From the NCBI GenBank assembly GCA_965216105.1, contig OZ244147.1, positions 2,604,001 through 2,668,000 of the forward strand: a stretch of 64,000 nt of DNA, in the 5' to 3' direction. Made by a program: the position numbers and the translations under genes. The notes under the pieces are model-generated. The model had not been told where the DNA came from and made no database searches. It saw nothing but the letters and a program-made list of their open reading frames with translations. Numbering within the stretch: the first letter of the stretch is position 1; every line of letters starts with the position of its first letter. Source of the DNA: JAALLB01 sp017643495 (GTDB lineage: Bacteria > Pseudomonadota > Alphaproteobacteria > Rhizobiales > Rhizobiaceae). This document shows, in pieces, positions 25,065 through 33,386 of this stretch.

Positions 25065-26306
25065 TTATTGAAATGCCTGCATGCCCGTCTGGCCCCGGCC
25101 TAGAATAAGGGCGTGCACATCGTGAGTACCCTCATATGTATTAACGGCTTCCAGATTCATCACATGACGGATGACACCATATTCATCAGAAATGCCGTTT
25201 CCTCCATGCATGTCACGTGCTTCACGTGCAATGGATAGCGCCTTGCCGCAATTGTTGCGTTTCATCAGGCTGATCAGTTCCGCTGGCGCTGAATGATCAT
25301 CAAACATGCGGCCCAGACGCAATGCACCAAGCAAGCCAAGGCTGATTTCCGTCTGCATATCCGCCAGTTTTTTCTGAACCAGCTGTGTAGCAGCCAGGGG
25401 TTTTCCGAACTGTTTGCGGTCCATGGTATACTCACGCGCAGCATGCCAACAGGCTTCCGCAGCGCCCATCGCCCCCCATGAAATACCGTATCTCGCCCGG
25501 TTGAGACAACCAAACGGACCAGCCAGACCCGACACGTTGGGCAGGAGGTTTTCTTCAGGAACGAAGACTTCATCCATCTGGATCATGCCGGTGGTTGAAG
25601 CCCTGAGACTGAACTTGCCGTCAATCTTGGGTGCATTCAGACCCTTCATGCCTTTCTCCAACACGAAACCCTTGATCTTGTTGTCATGTGCTTCTGACTT
25701 GGCCCAGACCACGAAAACATCTGCAATCGGGCTGTTGGTGATCCAGTTTTTTGCTCCGGACAACTGATAACCGCCATCAACCGATTTTGCGCGAGTAACC
25801 ATGCCGCCCGGGTCAGAGCCATGGTCAGGTTCGGTCAACCCGAAACAGCCGACCCATTCACCGCTGGCAAGCTTTGGAAGATATTTTTCACGCTGTTCAT
25901 CCGTTCCGTATGCAAAAATCGGGTGCATGACCAGGCTGGACTGAACCGACATTGCCGAACGATACCCGGAGTCGACACGCTCGACTTCACGTGCAACCAA
26001 ACCATAGCTGACATAGTTTGCACCAACGCCCCCGAACTCTTCGGGGATGGTGACACCCAGCATGCCAAGTTCCCCCATTTCATTCATGATTTCCCGATGA
26101 AACACCTGGTCACGATTTGCTTCCACAACGCGGGACAACAGCTTGTCCTGACAATAGGCAGCTGCAGAATCACGGATCATACGCTCTTCATCCGAAAGCT
26201 GATTGTCCAGAAGGAACGGATCTTCCCACTTCAGCGATGCTGGTTTTGCCCTGGCTATCTCGGGGGTTTGCCGGGATGACTCGTTGTTACTGGCTGGGTT
26301 CACCAT
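25065..26306 (-). CDS. gcdH: Glutaryl-CoA dehydrogenase
   Basis: 413-residue FAD acyl-CoA dehydrogenase matching GcdH along its whole length. Seen: DERMIRDSAAAYC, VDSGYRSAMSVQSSLVMHP, FGLTEPDHGSDP, RYGISWGAMGAAE and the C-terminal NTYEGTHDVHALILG with the catalytic Glu. It oxidises and decarboxylates glutaryl-CoA to crotonyl-CoA. The start at 26306 follows GGAGG. Its promoter carries two boxes like those in front of the abm operon, suggesting that glutaryl-CoA is an end product of the anthranilate pathway here rather than only of lysine breakdown. Confidence 0.95.
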   Translation of the reverse strand: MVNPASNNESSRQTPEIARAKPASLKWEDPFLLDNQLSDEERMIRDSAAAYCQDKLLSRVVEANRDQVFHREIMNEMGELGMLGVTIPEEFGGVGANYVSYGLVAREVERVDSGYRSAMSVQSSLVMHPIFAYGTDEQREKYLPKLASGEWVGCFGLTEPDHGSDPGGMVTRAKSVDGGYQLSGAKNWITNSPIADVFVVWAKSEAHDNKIKGFVLEKGMKGLNAPKIDGKFSLRASTTGMIQMDEVFVPEENLLPNVSGLAGPFGCLNRARYGISWGAMGAAEACWHAAREYTMDRKQFGKPLAATQLVQKKLADMQTEISLGLLGALRLGRMFDDHSAPAELISLMKRNNCGKALSIAREARDMHGGNGISDEYGVIRHVMNLEAVNTYEGTHDVHALILGRGQTGMQAFQ

Positions 26307-26358
26307 GTTCTTGCCTCCTATGAATTTGGAGCAAGTGATAAAAGCAAACACAATATGC

Positions 26359-26400
26359 TTCAAGCTTAAAGTTTCAATCCTAAAATATTTTAAGTTTGAA
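26359..26400. promoter_or_regulatory. Two TTTAAGCTTGAA-type boxes upstream of gcdH and the dehalogenase-like gene
   Basis: TTCAAGCTTAAA (26359-26370; reverse complement TTTAAGCTTGAA) and TTTAAGTTTGAA (26389-26400) lie in the divergent gcdH/RdhA-like promoter. The same box recurs upstream of the 2-aminobenzoyl-CoA monooxygenase (27848-27859) and the PaaK-like ligase (37276-37287). Probable sites of the MarR regulator encoded at 30947. Confidence 0.55.
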
Positions 26401-26403
26401 GCT

Positions 26404-26425
26404 TTCTATACGGTAGTGTATAGAA
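26404..26425. promoter_or_regulatory. 22-base inverted repeat, probable TetR operator copy 1
   Basis: Perfect arms TTCTATAC and GTATAGAA around GGTAGT, 46 bases upstream of the RdhA-like start. A same-length copy with an identical right arm occurs at 37291-37312, next to the TetR gene. Confidence 0.6.
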
Positions 26426-26471
26426 TTATCAATTCACCTACATTCTCGACACAGATCATCGGGAGGTCGAC

Positions 26472-27806
26472 ATGGAAAAACGGAACCACCAGAGCAGAGA
26501 AGACTTGCAGAAAAGCGTGTTTTCACACTCCGCGACCGCGCCGGTTGATGATGAACAATTCGGCATTTCAAAACACATCCGTATCACGCCAGACTATGAA
26601 GCCTTCAACCAGCCCAACGACATGTTCAGCCGAGGTTTCTGGGATTCCAAATTTGCCAATCGCATGACCATGAAGTTTTTCCGCTCCTTCGTTAAGCCCA
26701 CTGAGCGAACAAGGGACGAGGAAGGCTTTTCCCAAGAGGACTTTGCCCTTCGCAACGGCCCTTGGGTGGTGACGGAAATGTTTGCCGAGATGCAAAAAGC
26801 AAATGACCGGCGAGACGGCTTCACCGATGACTTCACGCCTCACATTCCTCCAAGGGTGGAACCGGTTGAGATAAAGTCGCCACAAGAGGCAGCGGGCCGC
26901 ATAAAGAAAGTGGGCAAGCTTTACGGAGCTGATCTTGTCGGGATTACCGCATATGACCCGCGATGGACCTACAAGTCCAAATTCAGCGCCAGAACCCGCT
27001 CTTCAAAACCGGTCGATATACCCGATGAAATCTGCAATGTCATCGTTTTGGGCAAGGCCATGGAGTTCGACATCATCCGGATGTCGCCTTCGGCGACGGC
27101 CAGTACCGGACCGGCAGCAGGCTACGCCGAAGATGCAATAACCTTGCTGGCACTGGCACAATATATCCGGAGCCTTGGTTATCAGGCCATAGCAACGCAG
27201 AATGATACAAACCTTGCTGTTCCATATGCCATTCAGGCCGGGCTAGGTGAGTATGGCCGCAACGGGTTATGCATTACCCGGAATTACGGCCCTCGTGTAA
27301 GGTTTGGCCGGATCCTCACCGACATGCCGCTGGCCCATGACAAGCCGATTGCTTTTGGAGTGGAGGAAACCTGTGAGATTTGCAGGCGATGCGCAAACAA
27401 CTGCCCTCCCCAAGCAATCGACCACGGCCCTCCCAGTACCTATACGTTTAACCGTTCCAATATACGGGGCATCAAGAAATGGACCACGGACGGCGAGAAG
27501 TGCTTCAAGTTCTGGGTATCCCGCGGCACTGATTGTGCAAACTGTATTCGCACTTGCCCATACAACAAGGATTACTCCAAACGCTGGAGCAAAATTCTGC
27601 GCTTCCTGCTTGGCACCCCGCTTCGAAAGCTTGCGCTCAAACTGGATGACCGGTTGCGATTGCATGACCAGATAAAACCATCCAGCTGGTGGGCATCAAC
27701 AGACGGTTCCTTTCAAACACTCGAGCGCGCAAAAGACCATCCATTTGACGCAGAGCTGAAGGCAAACCAGGACCGTGTAAAAGCTGTTCGGGATGCCAGG
27801 CGATAA
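26472..27806 (+). CDS. Reductive-dehalogenase-like [4Fe-4S] corrinoid-family protein, non-secreted
   Basis: 444-residue protein of the RdhA/QueG superfamily. Seen: GADLVGITAYDPRWTY near residue 155, the RdhA-like AGLGEYGRNGL and YGPRVRFGRILTDMPL, then two ferredoxin-type clusters, CEICRRCANNCP near 300 and a distal Cys plus CANCIRTCP near 345-362. There is no twin-arginine signal, no membrane-anchor partner gene and no C-terminal reductase domain, so it is cytoplasmic and needs an outside electron donor. A consensus GGGAGG precedes the ATG. Corrinoid dependence is inferred from the family. Its place between gcdH and the anthranilate operon suggests a reductive or dehalogenating step on an aromatic intermediate; true dehalogenase activity is unproven. 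Confidence 0.85.
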   Translation: MEKRNHQSREDLQKSVFSHSATAPVDDEQFGISKHIRITPDYEAFNQPNDMFSRGFWDSKFANRMTMKFFRSFVKPTERTRDEEGFSQEDFALRNGPWVVTEMFAEMQKANDRRDGFTDDFTPHIPPRVEPVEIKSPQEAAGRIKKVGKLYGADLVGITAYDPRWTYKSKFSARTRSSKPVDIPDEICNVIVLGKAMEFDIIRMSPSATASTGPAAGYAEDAITLLALAQYIRSLGYQAIATQNDTNLAVPYAIQAGLGEYGRNGLCITRNYGPRVRFGRILTDMPLAHDKPIAFGVEETCEICRRCANNCPPQAIDHGPPSTYTFNRSNIRGIKKWTTDGEKCFKFWVSRGTDCANCIRTCPYNKDYSKRWSKILRFLLGTPLRKLALKLDDRLRLHDQIKPSSWWASTDGSFQTLERAKDHPFDAELKANQDRVKAVRDARR

Positions 27807-27833
27807 CCCAAACCATATGCACGGGCACATTGC

Positions 27834-27859
27834 TTCAAGTATAAAGCTTTAAGCTTGAA
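27834..27859. promoter_or_regulatory. MarR-type double box upstream of the 2-aminobenzoyl-CoA monooxygenase gene
   Basis: TTCAAGTATAAA (27834-27845) and TTTAAGCTTGAA (27848-27859) form an overall inverted TTCAAG...CTTGAA arrangement 56 bases before the start at 27916. Same motif as at 26359-26400 and 37276-37287. Confidence 0.55.
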
Positions 27860-27915
27860 ATAATGTGCTGGCTATGTCAGATTTGAACCAGACTGGCAAA
27901 TTCGAGGAGTCTTCG

Positions 27916-30210
27916 ATGCGAATAGCATGTTTGGGTGGTGGTCCTGGGGGGTTGTATTTTGCAATCTCGATGAAACTTCGGGATCCTTCGCATGATGTCA
28001 CGGTTATTGAACGCAACAAACCTGACGACACCTTCGGTTGGGGAGTAGTCCTGTCTGATGAAACGCTCGACAACTTGCGCAATAACGACCCCGTCAGCGC
28101 TGATGCGATCGGCAGCAATTTTGCCTATTGGGATGATATCGCACTGCATTACAAGGGAGAACGGCTTGTATCCTCGGGACACGGGTTCTGTGGCATCGGC
28201 AGGAAGAAACTGCTGATCCTGCTACAGGAAAGGGCCCGCGAACTGGGTGTAAACCTGCTGTTTGAAACAGAGGTCAACAGCGCCGAGGATTACCGCAAAG
28301 ATTATGATCTGGTTGTTGCATCTGACGGGCTGAATTCAAGAACCCGCATGTTGTACGAAGACACGTTCAAGCCAAACGTGGAACAACGCCTGTGCCAGTT
28401 TGTTTGGCTCGGAACACACCAAACCTTTGCTGATGCATTCACCTTCATCTTTGAAGAAACCGAACATGGCTGGATATGGGTCCATGCCTACCAGTTTGAT
28501 GAAGATACAGCGACCTTTATTGTCGAATGCTCGCAAGCGACATACGAGGCTTTCGGTTTCGAGAACATGAGCCAGGAAGAAAGCATTCGCCTCTGCGAAG
28601 AGATTTTCAAGGATCATCTTGATGGTCATTCGCTGATGACCAACGCAAAACACATTCGCGGCTCCGCCTGGATCAAGTTCCCCCGTGTGCTTTGTGAAAA
28701 ATGGAGTCACGGAAATGTCGTGCTGCTTGGCGATGCAGCTGCGACCGCACATTTCTCGATTGGCTCGGGCACGAAACTGGCGCTTGAATCAGCCATAGCC
28801 TTGGCAGACTACCTTCACAGCGAGACAAGCTTTGAAGGCGCACTCCAGAAATACGAGGACGAACGTCGTCTGGAAGTGTTGCGTCTCCAATCTGCTGCCC
28901 GGAATTCACTTGAATGGTTTGAGCAAGTTGAACGATATCTGGATCTTGATCCCGTCCAGTTGAACTATTCCATGCTGACCCGGTCACAAAGAATCAGCCA
29001 TGAAAACCTGCGTGAGCGTGATGCAAAATGGCTCGAATCTGCTGAGCGATGGTTCATGAACAAGGCAGGTGTGCCCGAGAGTGAGCCAGTCCGTGCGCCG
29101 ATGTTTACTCCGTTCAAACTACGGGAAATGGAATTGAAAAACCGCATCGTTGTGTCGCCGATGGCCCAGTACAAGGCTGTCGATGGCTCCCCTACAGACT
29201 GGCATCTGGTACATTATGGGGAACGGGCGAAAGGCGGGGCGGGTCTGGTCTACGTGGAAATGACCTGTGTCAGTGCAGAGGGGCGCATCACTCCGGGATG
29301 TCCAGGCCTTTACACTGCCGAACATGAAGTGGCCTGGAAACGCATCACAGATTTCATTCACGAAAACACAAGTGCCAGGATTTGCTGTCAGATCGGCCAT
29401 TCAGGCCGCAAGGGATCAACACGTATTGGCTGGGAGGGCATGGACCAACCTCTCGTTGACGGCAATTGGGATATCGTGTCTGCCTCTTCCATTCCGTGGT
29501 CAGACCAAAACGACACCCCGCGTGAAATTACCCGCGCAGAAATGGATGAGATCAAGGGACAGTTCGTTGCGTCCACACAAATGGCTGAACGGGCCGGGTT
29601 TGACATGATTGAATTGCATGCTGCCCATGGCTATCTGCTCTCATCATTCATTTCCCCTGTCTCCAACACGCGGTCGGACGAATATGGCGGGAGTCTGGAA
29701 AACCGCATGCGCTGGCCGCTTGAAGTATTCAAGGCCATGCGGGAAGCCTGGCCAGAAGCAAAACCGATGTCAGTCCGTATCTCAGCCAATGACTGGGTTG
29801 GGGACGAGGGCGTTACGCCGGACGAGGCTGTAGAAATTGCAAGGCTTTTCCGGGAAGCTGGTGCTGATCTCATTGATGTTTCCGCCGGACAGACCACCGT
29901 CGATGCGAAGCCGGTCTATGGCAGGATGTTCCAGACGCCGTTTTCTGACCAGATCCGGAACGAGGCTGGCCTGACGACCATGGCTGTCGGCAATATTTAC
30001 GAGGCAGACCATGCCAACTCCATACTGATGGCCGGACGGGCTGATCTGGTTGCCGTTGGCAGGCCACACCTTTCTAATCCGTATTGGACATTGCACGAGG
30101 GCGCAAAGATCGGTGACAGGAACGCACACGACTGGCCCCTGCCCTATCTTGCCGGGCGTGACCAGATGTGGCGTCTTGCAGACCGGGAAGCAGAAATGGA
30201 AAAAGTCTGA
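27916..30210 (+). CDS. abmA: 2-aminobenzoyl-CoA monooxygenase/reductase (FAD hydroxylase fused to OYE reductase)
   Basis: 764-residue fusion. Residues about 1-380 form a flavin aromatic hydroxylase (GGGPGGLY at the N-terminus, ASDGLNSRTR near 140, LLGDAAATAHFSIGSG near 275). Residues about 395-764 form an Old Yellow Enzyme-type reductase (PMAQYKAVDG, QIGHSGRKG, HAAHGYLLSSF, SPVSNTRSDEYGGS). This architecture is that of Azoarcus evansii 2-aminobenzoyl-CoA monooxygenase/reductase, which hydroxylates and then reduces the ring of anthraniloyl-CoA; salicylyl-CoA 5-hydroxylases share it. The ATG at 27916 has GAGGAG upstream. With KynAU producing anthranilate and a benzoate-type CoA ligase in the same operon, the anthranilate role is favoured. 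Confidence 0.93.
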   Translation: MRIACLGGGPGGLYFAISMKLRDPSHDVTVIERNKPDDTFGWGVVLSDETLDNLRNNDPVSADAIGSNFAYWDDIALHYKGERLVSSGHGFCGIGRKKLLILLQERARELGVNLLFETEVNSAEDYRKDYDLVVASDGLNSRTRMLYEDTFKPNVEQRLCQFVWLGTHQTFADAFTFIFEETEHGWIWVHAYQFDEDTATFIVECSQATYEAFGFENMSQEESIRLCEEIFKDHLDGHSLMTNAKHIRGSAWIKFPRVLCEKWSHGNVVLLGDAAATAHFSIGSGTKLALESAIALADYLHSETSFEGALQKYEDERRLEVLRLQSAARNSLEWFEQVERYLDLDPVQLNYSMLTRSQRISHENLRERDAKWLESAERWFMNKAGVPESEPVRAPMFTPFKLREMELKNRIVVSPMAQYKAVDGSPTDWHLVHYGERAKGGAGLVYVEMTCVSAEGRITPGCPGLYTAEHEVAWKRITDFIHENTSARICCQIGHSGRKGSTRIGWEGMDQPLVDGNWDIVSASSIPWSDQNDTPREITRAEMDEIKGQFVASTQMAERAGFDMIELHAAHGYLLSSFISPVSNTRSDEYGGSLENRMRWPLEVFKAMREAWPEAKPMSVRISANDWVGDEGVTPDEAVEIARLFREAGADLIDVSAGQTTVDAKPVYGRMFQTPFSDQIRNEAGLTTMAVGNIYEADHANSILMAGRADLVAVGRPHLSNPYWTLHEGAKIGDRNAHDWPLPYLAGRDQMWRLADREAEMEKV

Positions 30211-30950
30211 TGGTTAAAGACAAACATGCCGTCATATCTGGTGGCGGATCCGGTCTCGGAGCAGAAATTGCCCGGTTGTTTGCTTCTGCTGGTGCAAAGG
30301 TCACCATTTTGGGGAGAACCGAAGCCTCCCTGAAAGCCCAAGACGTGCCGTATCAAGTGTGTGATGTTACCGACAGCGATGCCGTGCACACGGCATTTGA
30401 CGCTGCACGCAAAGACCAGGGACAAATTGACATCGTTGTTGCAAATGCTGGGGCTGCCGAAAGCGTACCGTTTTCACGAATGTCTTCAGACCAGCTGGAG
30501 AGCATGCTTTCTGTCAATCTGGTTGGTGTCTTCAATACATGGCAGGCAGCACTGCCGGACATGAAGAAATCCGGCTGGGGAAGAATGATCGCAATTGCAT
30601 CAACAGCCGGTCTCAAGGGGTTTCCCTATGTATCGGCCTATTGCGCCGCCAAACACGGTGTTGTTGGCATGACCAAAGCACTTGCGATCGAACTGGCCTC
30701 GACGGGAATTACTGTCAATTCCATCTGCCCCGGTTTTATTGAAACCCCGCTCCTGGAAAGGTCAATCGAGAACATCATGTCCAAAACCGGCATGGATCGT
30801 GAGGCGGCTGCCAAATCACTGCGAACAGGAAATCCACAGGACAGATTTATCCAGACCGATGAAGTTGCCCAAACTGCGCTATGGTTGGCCAGCGATGCTG
30901 CCCGCTCCGTCAACGGACACGCACTCAGCATCTCCGGAGGAGAAATATGA
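30210..30950 (+). CDS. SDR-family dehydrogenase of the anthraniloyl-CoA pathway
   Basis: 246-residue classical SDR. Seen: cofactor motif SGGGSGLGAE, NAG near residue 80, catalytic Ser in IASTAG, YCAAK active site and the PGFIETPLL loop. The ATG overlaps the monooxygenase stop as TGATG. It is placed to act on the alicyclic keto-enamine product, 2-amino-5-oxocyclohex-1-ene-carboxyl-CoA, or on a later 3-hydroxyacyl-CoA. The assignment rests on operon position. Confidence 0.92.
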   Translation: MVKDKHAVISGGGSGLGAEIARLFASAGAKVTILGRTEASLKAQDVPYQVCDVTDSDAVHTAFDAARKDQGQIDIVVANAGAAESVPFSRMSSDQLESMLSVNLVGVFNTWQAALPDMKKSGWGRMIAIASTAGLKGFPYVSAYCAAKHGVVGMTKALAIELASTGITVNSICPGFIETPLLERSIENIMSKTGMDREAAAKSLRTGNPQDRFIQTDEVAQTALWLASDAARSVNGHALSISGGEI

Positions 30951-31435
30951 AGACACAAACAAACTCACCCCGTGAGCCACTGTCAAAAATGCGACTGCGA
31001 CTTTGGCTAAGGTTGCTGAAAACCCAGAATGCAATCGAGGGTGAAATCAGGCGAAGACTGAGAGACCAGTTCGGATCGACCCTCCCGCGTTTCGATGTGA
31101 TGTCGGCCCTGTCCCGTTTTCCGGACGGGTTGAAAATGAGCGAGATTTCCAGCTTGTTAAAAGTCTCAAACGGCAATGTAACCGGCATCGTGGACCGGCT
31201 GACCCAGGATGGTTTTGTGTTGCGGGTTGCTGTACCGGAAGACCGGCGGGCGCAACTTGTTCGCCTTACGCCCTCTGGCGAAAAGGCATTTGCAAGTCAG
31301 GCTGAAGCCCACGAACAATGGCTTGACGAGATGTTTGAAAGCCAGAAACCGGAGGATATCGACGCATTCTGTCGAATTCTCGAGGGAATAACCGACCATC
31401 TTGAAGAGAAGGGAGCACAAATCGATGCGCAGTGA
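30947..31435 (+). CDS. MarR-family regulator of the anthraniloyl-CoA operon
   Basis: 162-residue MarR protein with recognition region KMSEISSLLKVSNGNVTGIVDRL and wing VPEDRRAQLVRLT. It starts within the SDR stop (ATGA) after a perfect GGAGGAG site, so it is made together with the pathway enzymes. Relatives in aromatic CoA pathways (BadR, CouR) are aryl-CoA-responsive repressors. The recurrent TTTAAGCTTGAA boxes at three promoters of this locus are the obvious candidate sites. Confidence 0.93.
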   Translation: MKTQTNSPREPLSKMRLRLWLRLLKTQNAIEGEIRRRLRDQFGSTLPRFDVMSALSRFPDGLKMSEISSLLKVSNGNVTGIVDRLTQDGFVLRVAVPEDRRAQLVRLTPSGEKAFASQAEAHEQWLDEMFESQKPEDIDAFCRILEGITDHLEEKGAQIDAQ

Positions 31436-32225
31436 TGTAAAACACTTCAAGTGTGAGATTGACGGAGCAATTGCCCGTATCAGCCTCGACAGGCCGGATC
31501 GCAAAAACCCGCTCACCTTTGATTCCTATGCAGAATTGCGGGACTGGTTTCGGGAACTCCACTACGACGATGACGTGAAGGCTGTTGTATTCCTTCCAAA
31601 TGGGGGAAACTTCAGTTCAGGTGGTGATGTACATGACATTATCGGGCCGCTCACGAAAATGAACATGAAGGAGCTTCTGCGCTTTACGCGGATGACCGGT
31701 GATCTGGTAAAGGCGATGATCAATTGCGGGAAGCCCATCATTGCTGCCGTCGAAGGCATATGCGCTGGTGCAGGTGCAATTATCGCGATGGCCTCCGACA
31801 TGCGGATCGCAACACCAGATACCAAGGTTGCCTTTCTCTTCAACCGAGTTGGTCTGGCCGGATGTGACATGGGAGCATGTGCAATACTTCCAAGAATTAT
31901 CGGACAAGGACGTGCGAACGAGTTGCTCTATCTCGGGAGATCCATGAGTGCGGACGAAGGCCTGCAATGGGGTTTTTTCAACCGCGTGACGGAATCTGCT
32001 GAACTCGATGCCAACGCGATGGAAATTGCCGGACGAATTGCTTCCGGGCCAGCCTTTGCAAACTCCATGACCAAGACCATGCTTAACCAGGAATGGTCCA
32101 TGTCCCTTGACCAAGCGATTGAAGCCGAGGCTCAAGCCCAGGCGATTTGCATGCAAGGCAAGGATTTCAAGCGGGCCTATGATGCCTTCGTGGCGAAAGA
32201 CAAACCTGTTTTCGAGGGTGACTAA
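31425..32225 (+). CDS. Enoyl-CoA hydratase/isomerase-family protein (crotonase)
   Basis: 266-residue crotonase-fold protein. Seen: the first oxyanion-hole strand GNFSSGGDVHD near residue 62 and the second ICAGAGAIIAMASDMRIA near 110. The acidic positions of classical hydratases are not evident (the region reads RVGLAGCDMGACAILPR). The start overlaps the MarR stop by 11 bases. Crotonases in aromatic CoA pathways either hydrate enoyl-CoA or hydrolytically open cyclic beta-keto acyl-CoA rings; the second role would suit a pathway with a cyclohexene intermediate. Choice between them is open. Confidence 0.9.
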   Translation: MRSDVKHFKCEIDGAIARISLDRPDRKNPLTFDSYAELRDWFRELHYDDDVKAVVFLPNGGNFSSGGDVHDIIGPLTKMNMKELLRFTRMTGDLVKAMINCGKPIIAAVEGICAGAGAIIAMASDMRIATPDTKVAFLFNRVGLAGCDMGACAILPRIIGQGRANELLYLGRSMSADEGLQWGFFNRVTESAELDANAMEIAGRIASGPAFANSMTKTMLNQEWSMSLDQAIEAEAQAQAICMQGKDFKRAYDAFVAKDKPVFEGD

Positions 32226-33376
32226 TGGCTGACAGAAGCTTCCTGGACTGGCCATTTTTCGAAGAACGGCACCGGATACTTGCAGACAAGCTGGAAGAAT
32301 GGTCGAGCGCGAACCTAAACCAACTTGACCATTCTGATACAGATGCACTTTGCAGGAAGCTCGTCTCTGCCCTGGGTGAGGCAGGCTTTCTGGAACACAG
32401 CAGCACAATAGATGGTACGCTTGATGTGCGCAGCCTCTGCATCATTCGGGAGACGCTGGCGCGGCACGACGGGCTTGCTGATTTCTCCTTTGCCATGCAG
32501 GGATTGGGCACCGGGGCGATATCCCTTTTCGGAACAGATGAACAAAAACAGGACTGGCTGACCAAGACACGGTCGGGAAAAGCCATCTCTGCATTTGCCC
32601 TGACTGAACCGCAGTCAGGCTCTGATGTCGCCAATTCCACCATGACTGCCACACGCGACGGTGAGCACTATGTGCTGAATGGCGAGAAGACATGGATATC
32701 AAATGGCGGCATTGCTGACGTATACACACTGTTTGCAAGAACAGGTGAGGCACCGGGCGCCAAAGGCCTTTCGGCCTTTATCCTTCCCGCCAATCTTGAC
32801 GGTTTTGAAATCAGCGAACGTCTGGAAACGATAGCCCCCCATCCACTTGCGACCCTACGGTTCGAGAACTGCCGAATACCGGCATCGTCCATGATCGGAA
32901 AACCGGGCGAAGGTTTCAAAATAGCAATGTCGGTGCTTGACGTATTCCGCTCAACAGTCGGTGCAGCAGCCCTGGGCTTTGCCCGGCGGGCCCTGGACGA
33001 GGCACTGAAACGGGTCACCACCAGACACGTACAGGGATCACCCTTGTTCGATTTGCAAATGGTACAAGGCCATATTGCAGACATGGCTTTGGATATCGAT
33101 GCCGCTGCCTTGCTCATTTATCGTGCTGCCTGGACGAAAGACAGTGGAGCCCCCCGCATTACCCGCGAGGCAGCCATGGCGAAGCTTTTTGCCACAGACC
33201 AGGCCCAGAAAATCATCGACAAGGCCGTTCAGCTACATGGAGGAGATGGCGTCCGGTCGGGAGAAATCGTGGAGTCGCTTTACCGGGAGATCAGGGCATT
33301 ACGCATCTATGAAGGTGCTTCGGATGTCCAGAAAGTGATTATCGCACGCCAAACACTTGGCGCTTCACAGGTTTAA
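32225..33376 (+). CDS. Acyl-CoA dehydrogenase
   Basis: 383-residue FAD acyl-CoA dehydrogenase. Seen: AFALTEPQSGSD near residue 122, GEKTWISNGGIAD near 155, and a C-terminal YREIRALRIYEGASDVQK with the Glu in the EGAS position. It starts one base into the upstream stop (TAATG). Distinct from the gcdH in this window. It probably desaturates the ring-opened dicarboxyl- or hydroxyacyl-CoA in a beta-oxidation round of the anthranilate pathway. Confidence 0.93.
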   Translation: MADRSFLDWPFFEERHRILADKLEEWSSANLNQLDHSDTDALCRKLVSALGEAGFLEHSSTIDGTLDVRSLCIIRETLARHDGLADFSFAMQGLGTGAISLFGTDEQKQDWLTKTRSGKAISAFALTEPQSGSDVANSTMTATRDGEHYVLNGEKTWISNGGIADVYTLFARTGEAPGAKGLSAFILPANLDGFEISERLETIAPHPLATLRFENCRIPASSMIGKPGEGFKIAMSVLDVFRSTVGAAALGFARRALDEALKRVTTRHVQGSPLFDLQMVQGHIADMALDIDAAALLIYRAAWTKDSGAPRITREAAMAKLFATDQAQKIIDKAVQLHGGDGVRSGEIVESLYREIRALRIYEGASDVQKVIIARQTLGASQV

Positions 33377-33386
33377 GGGGAACGGG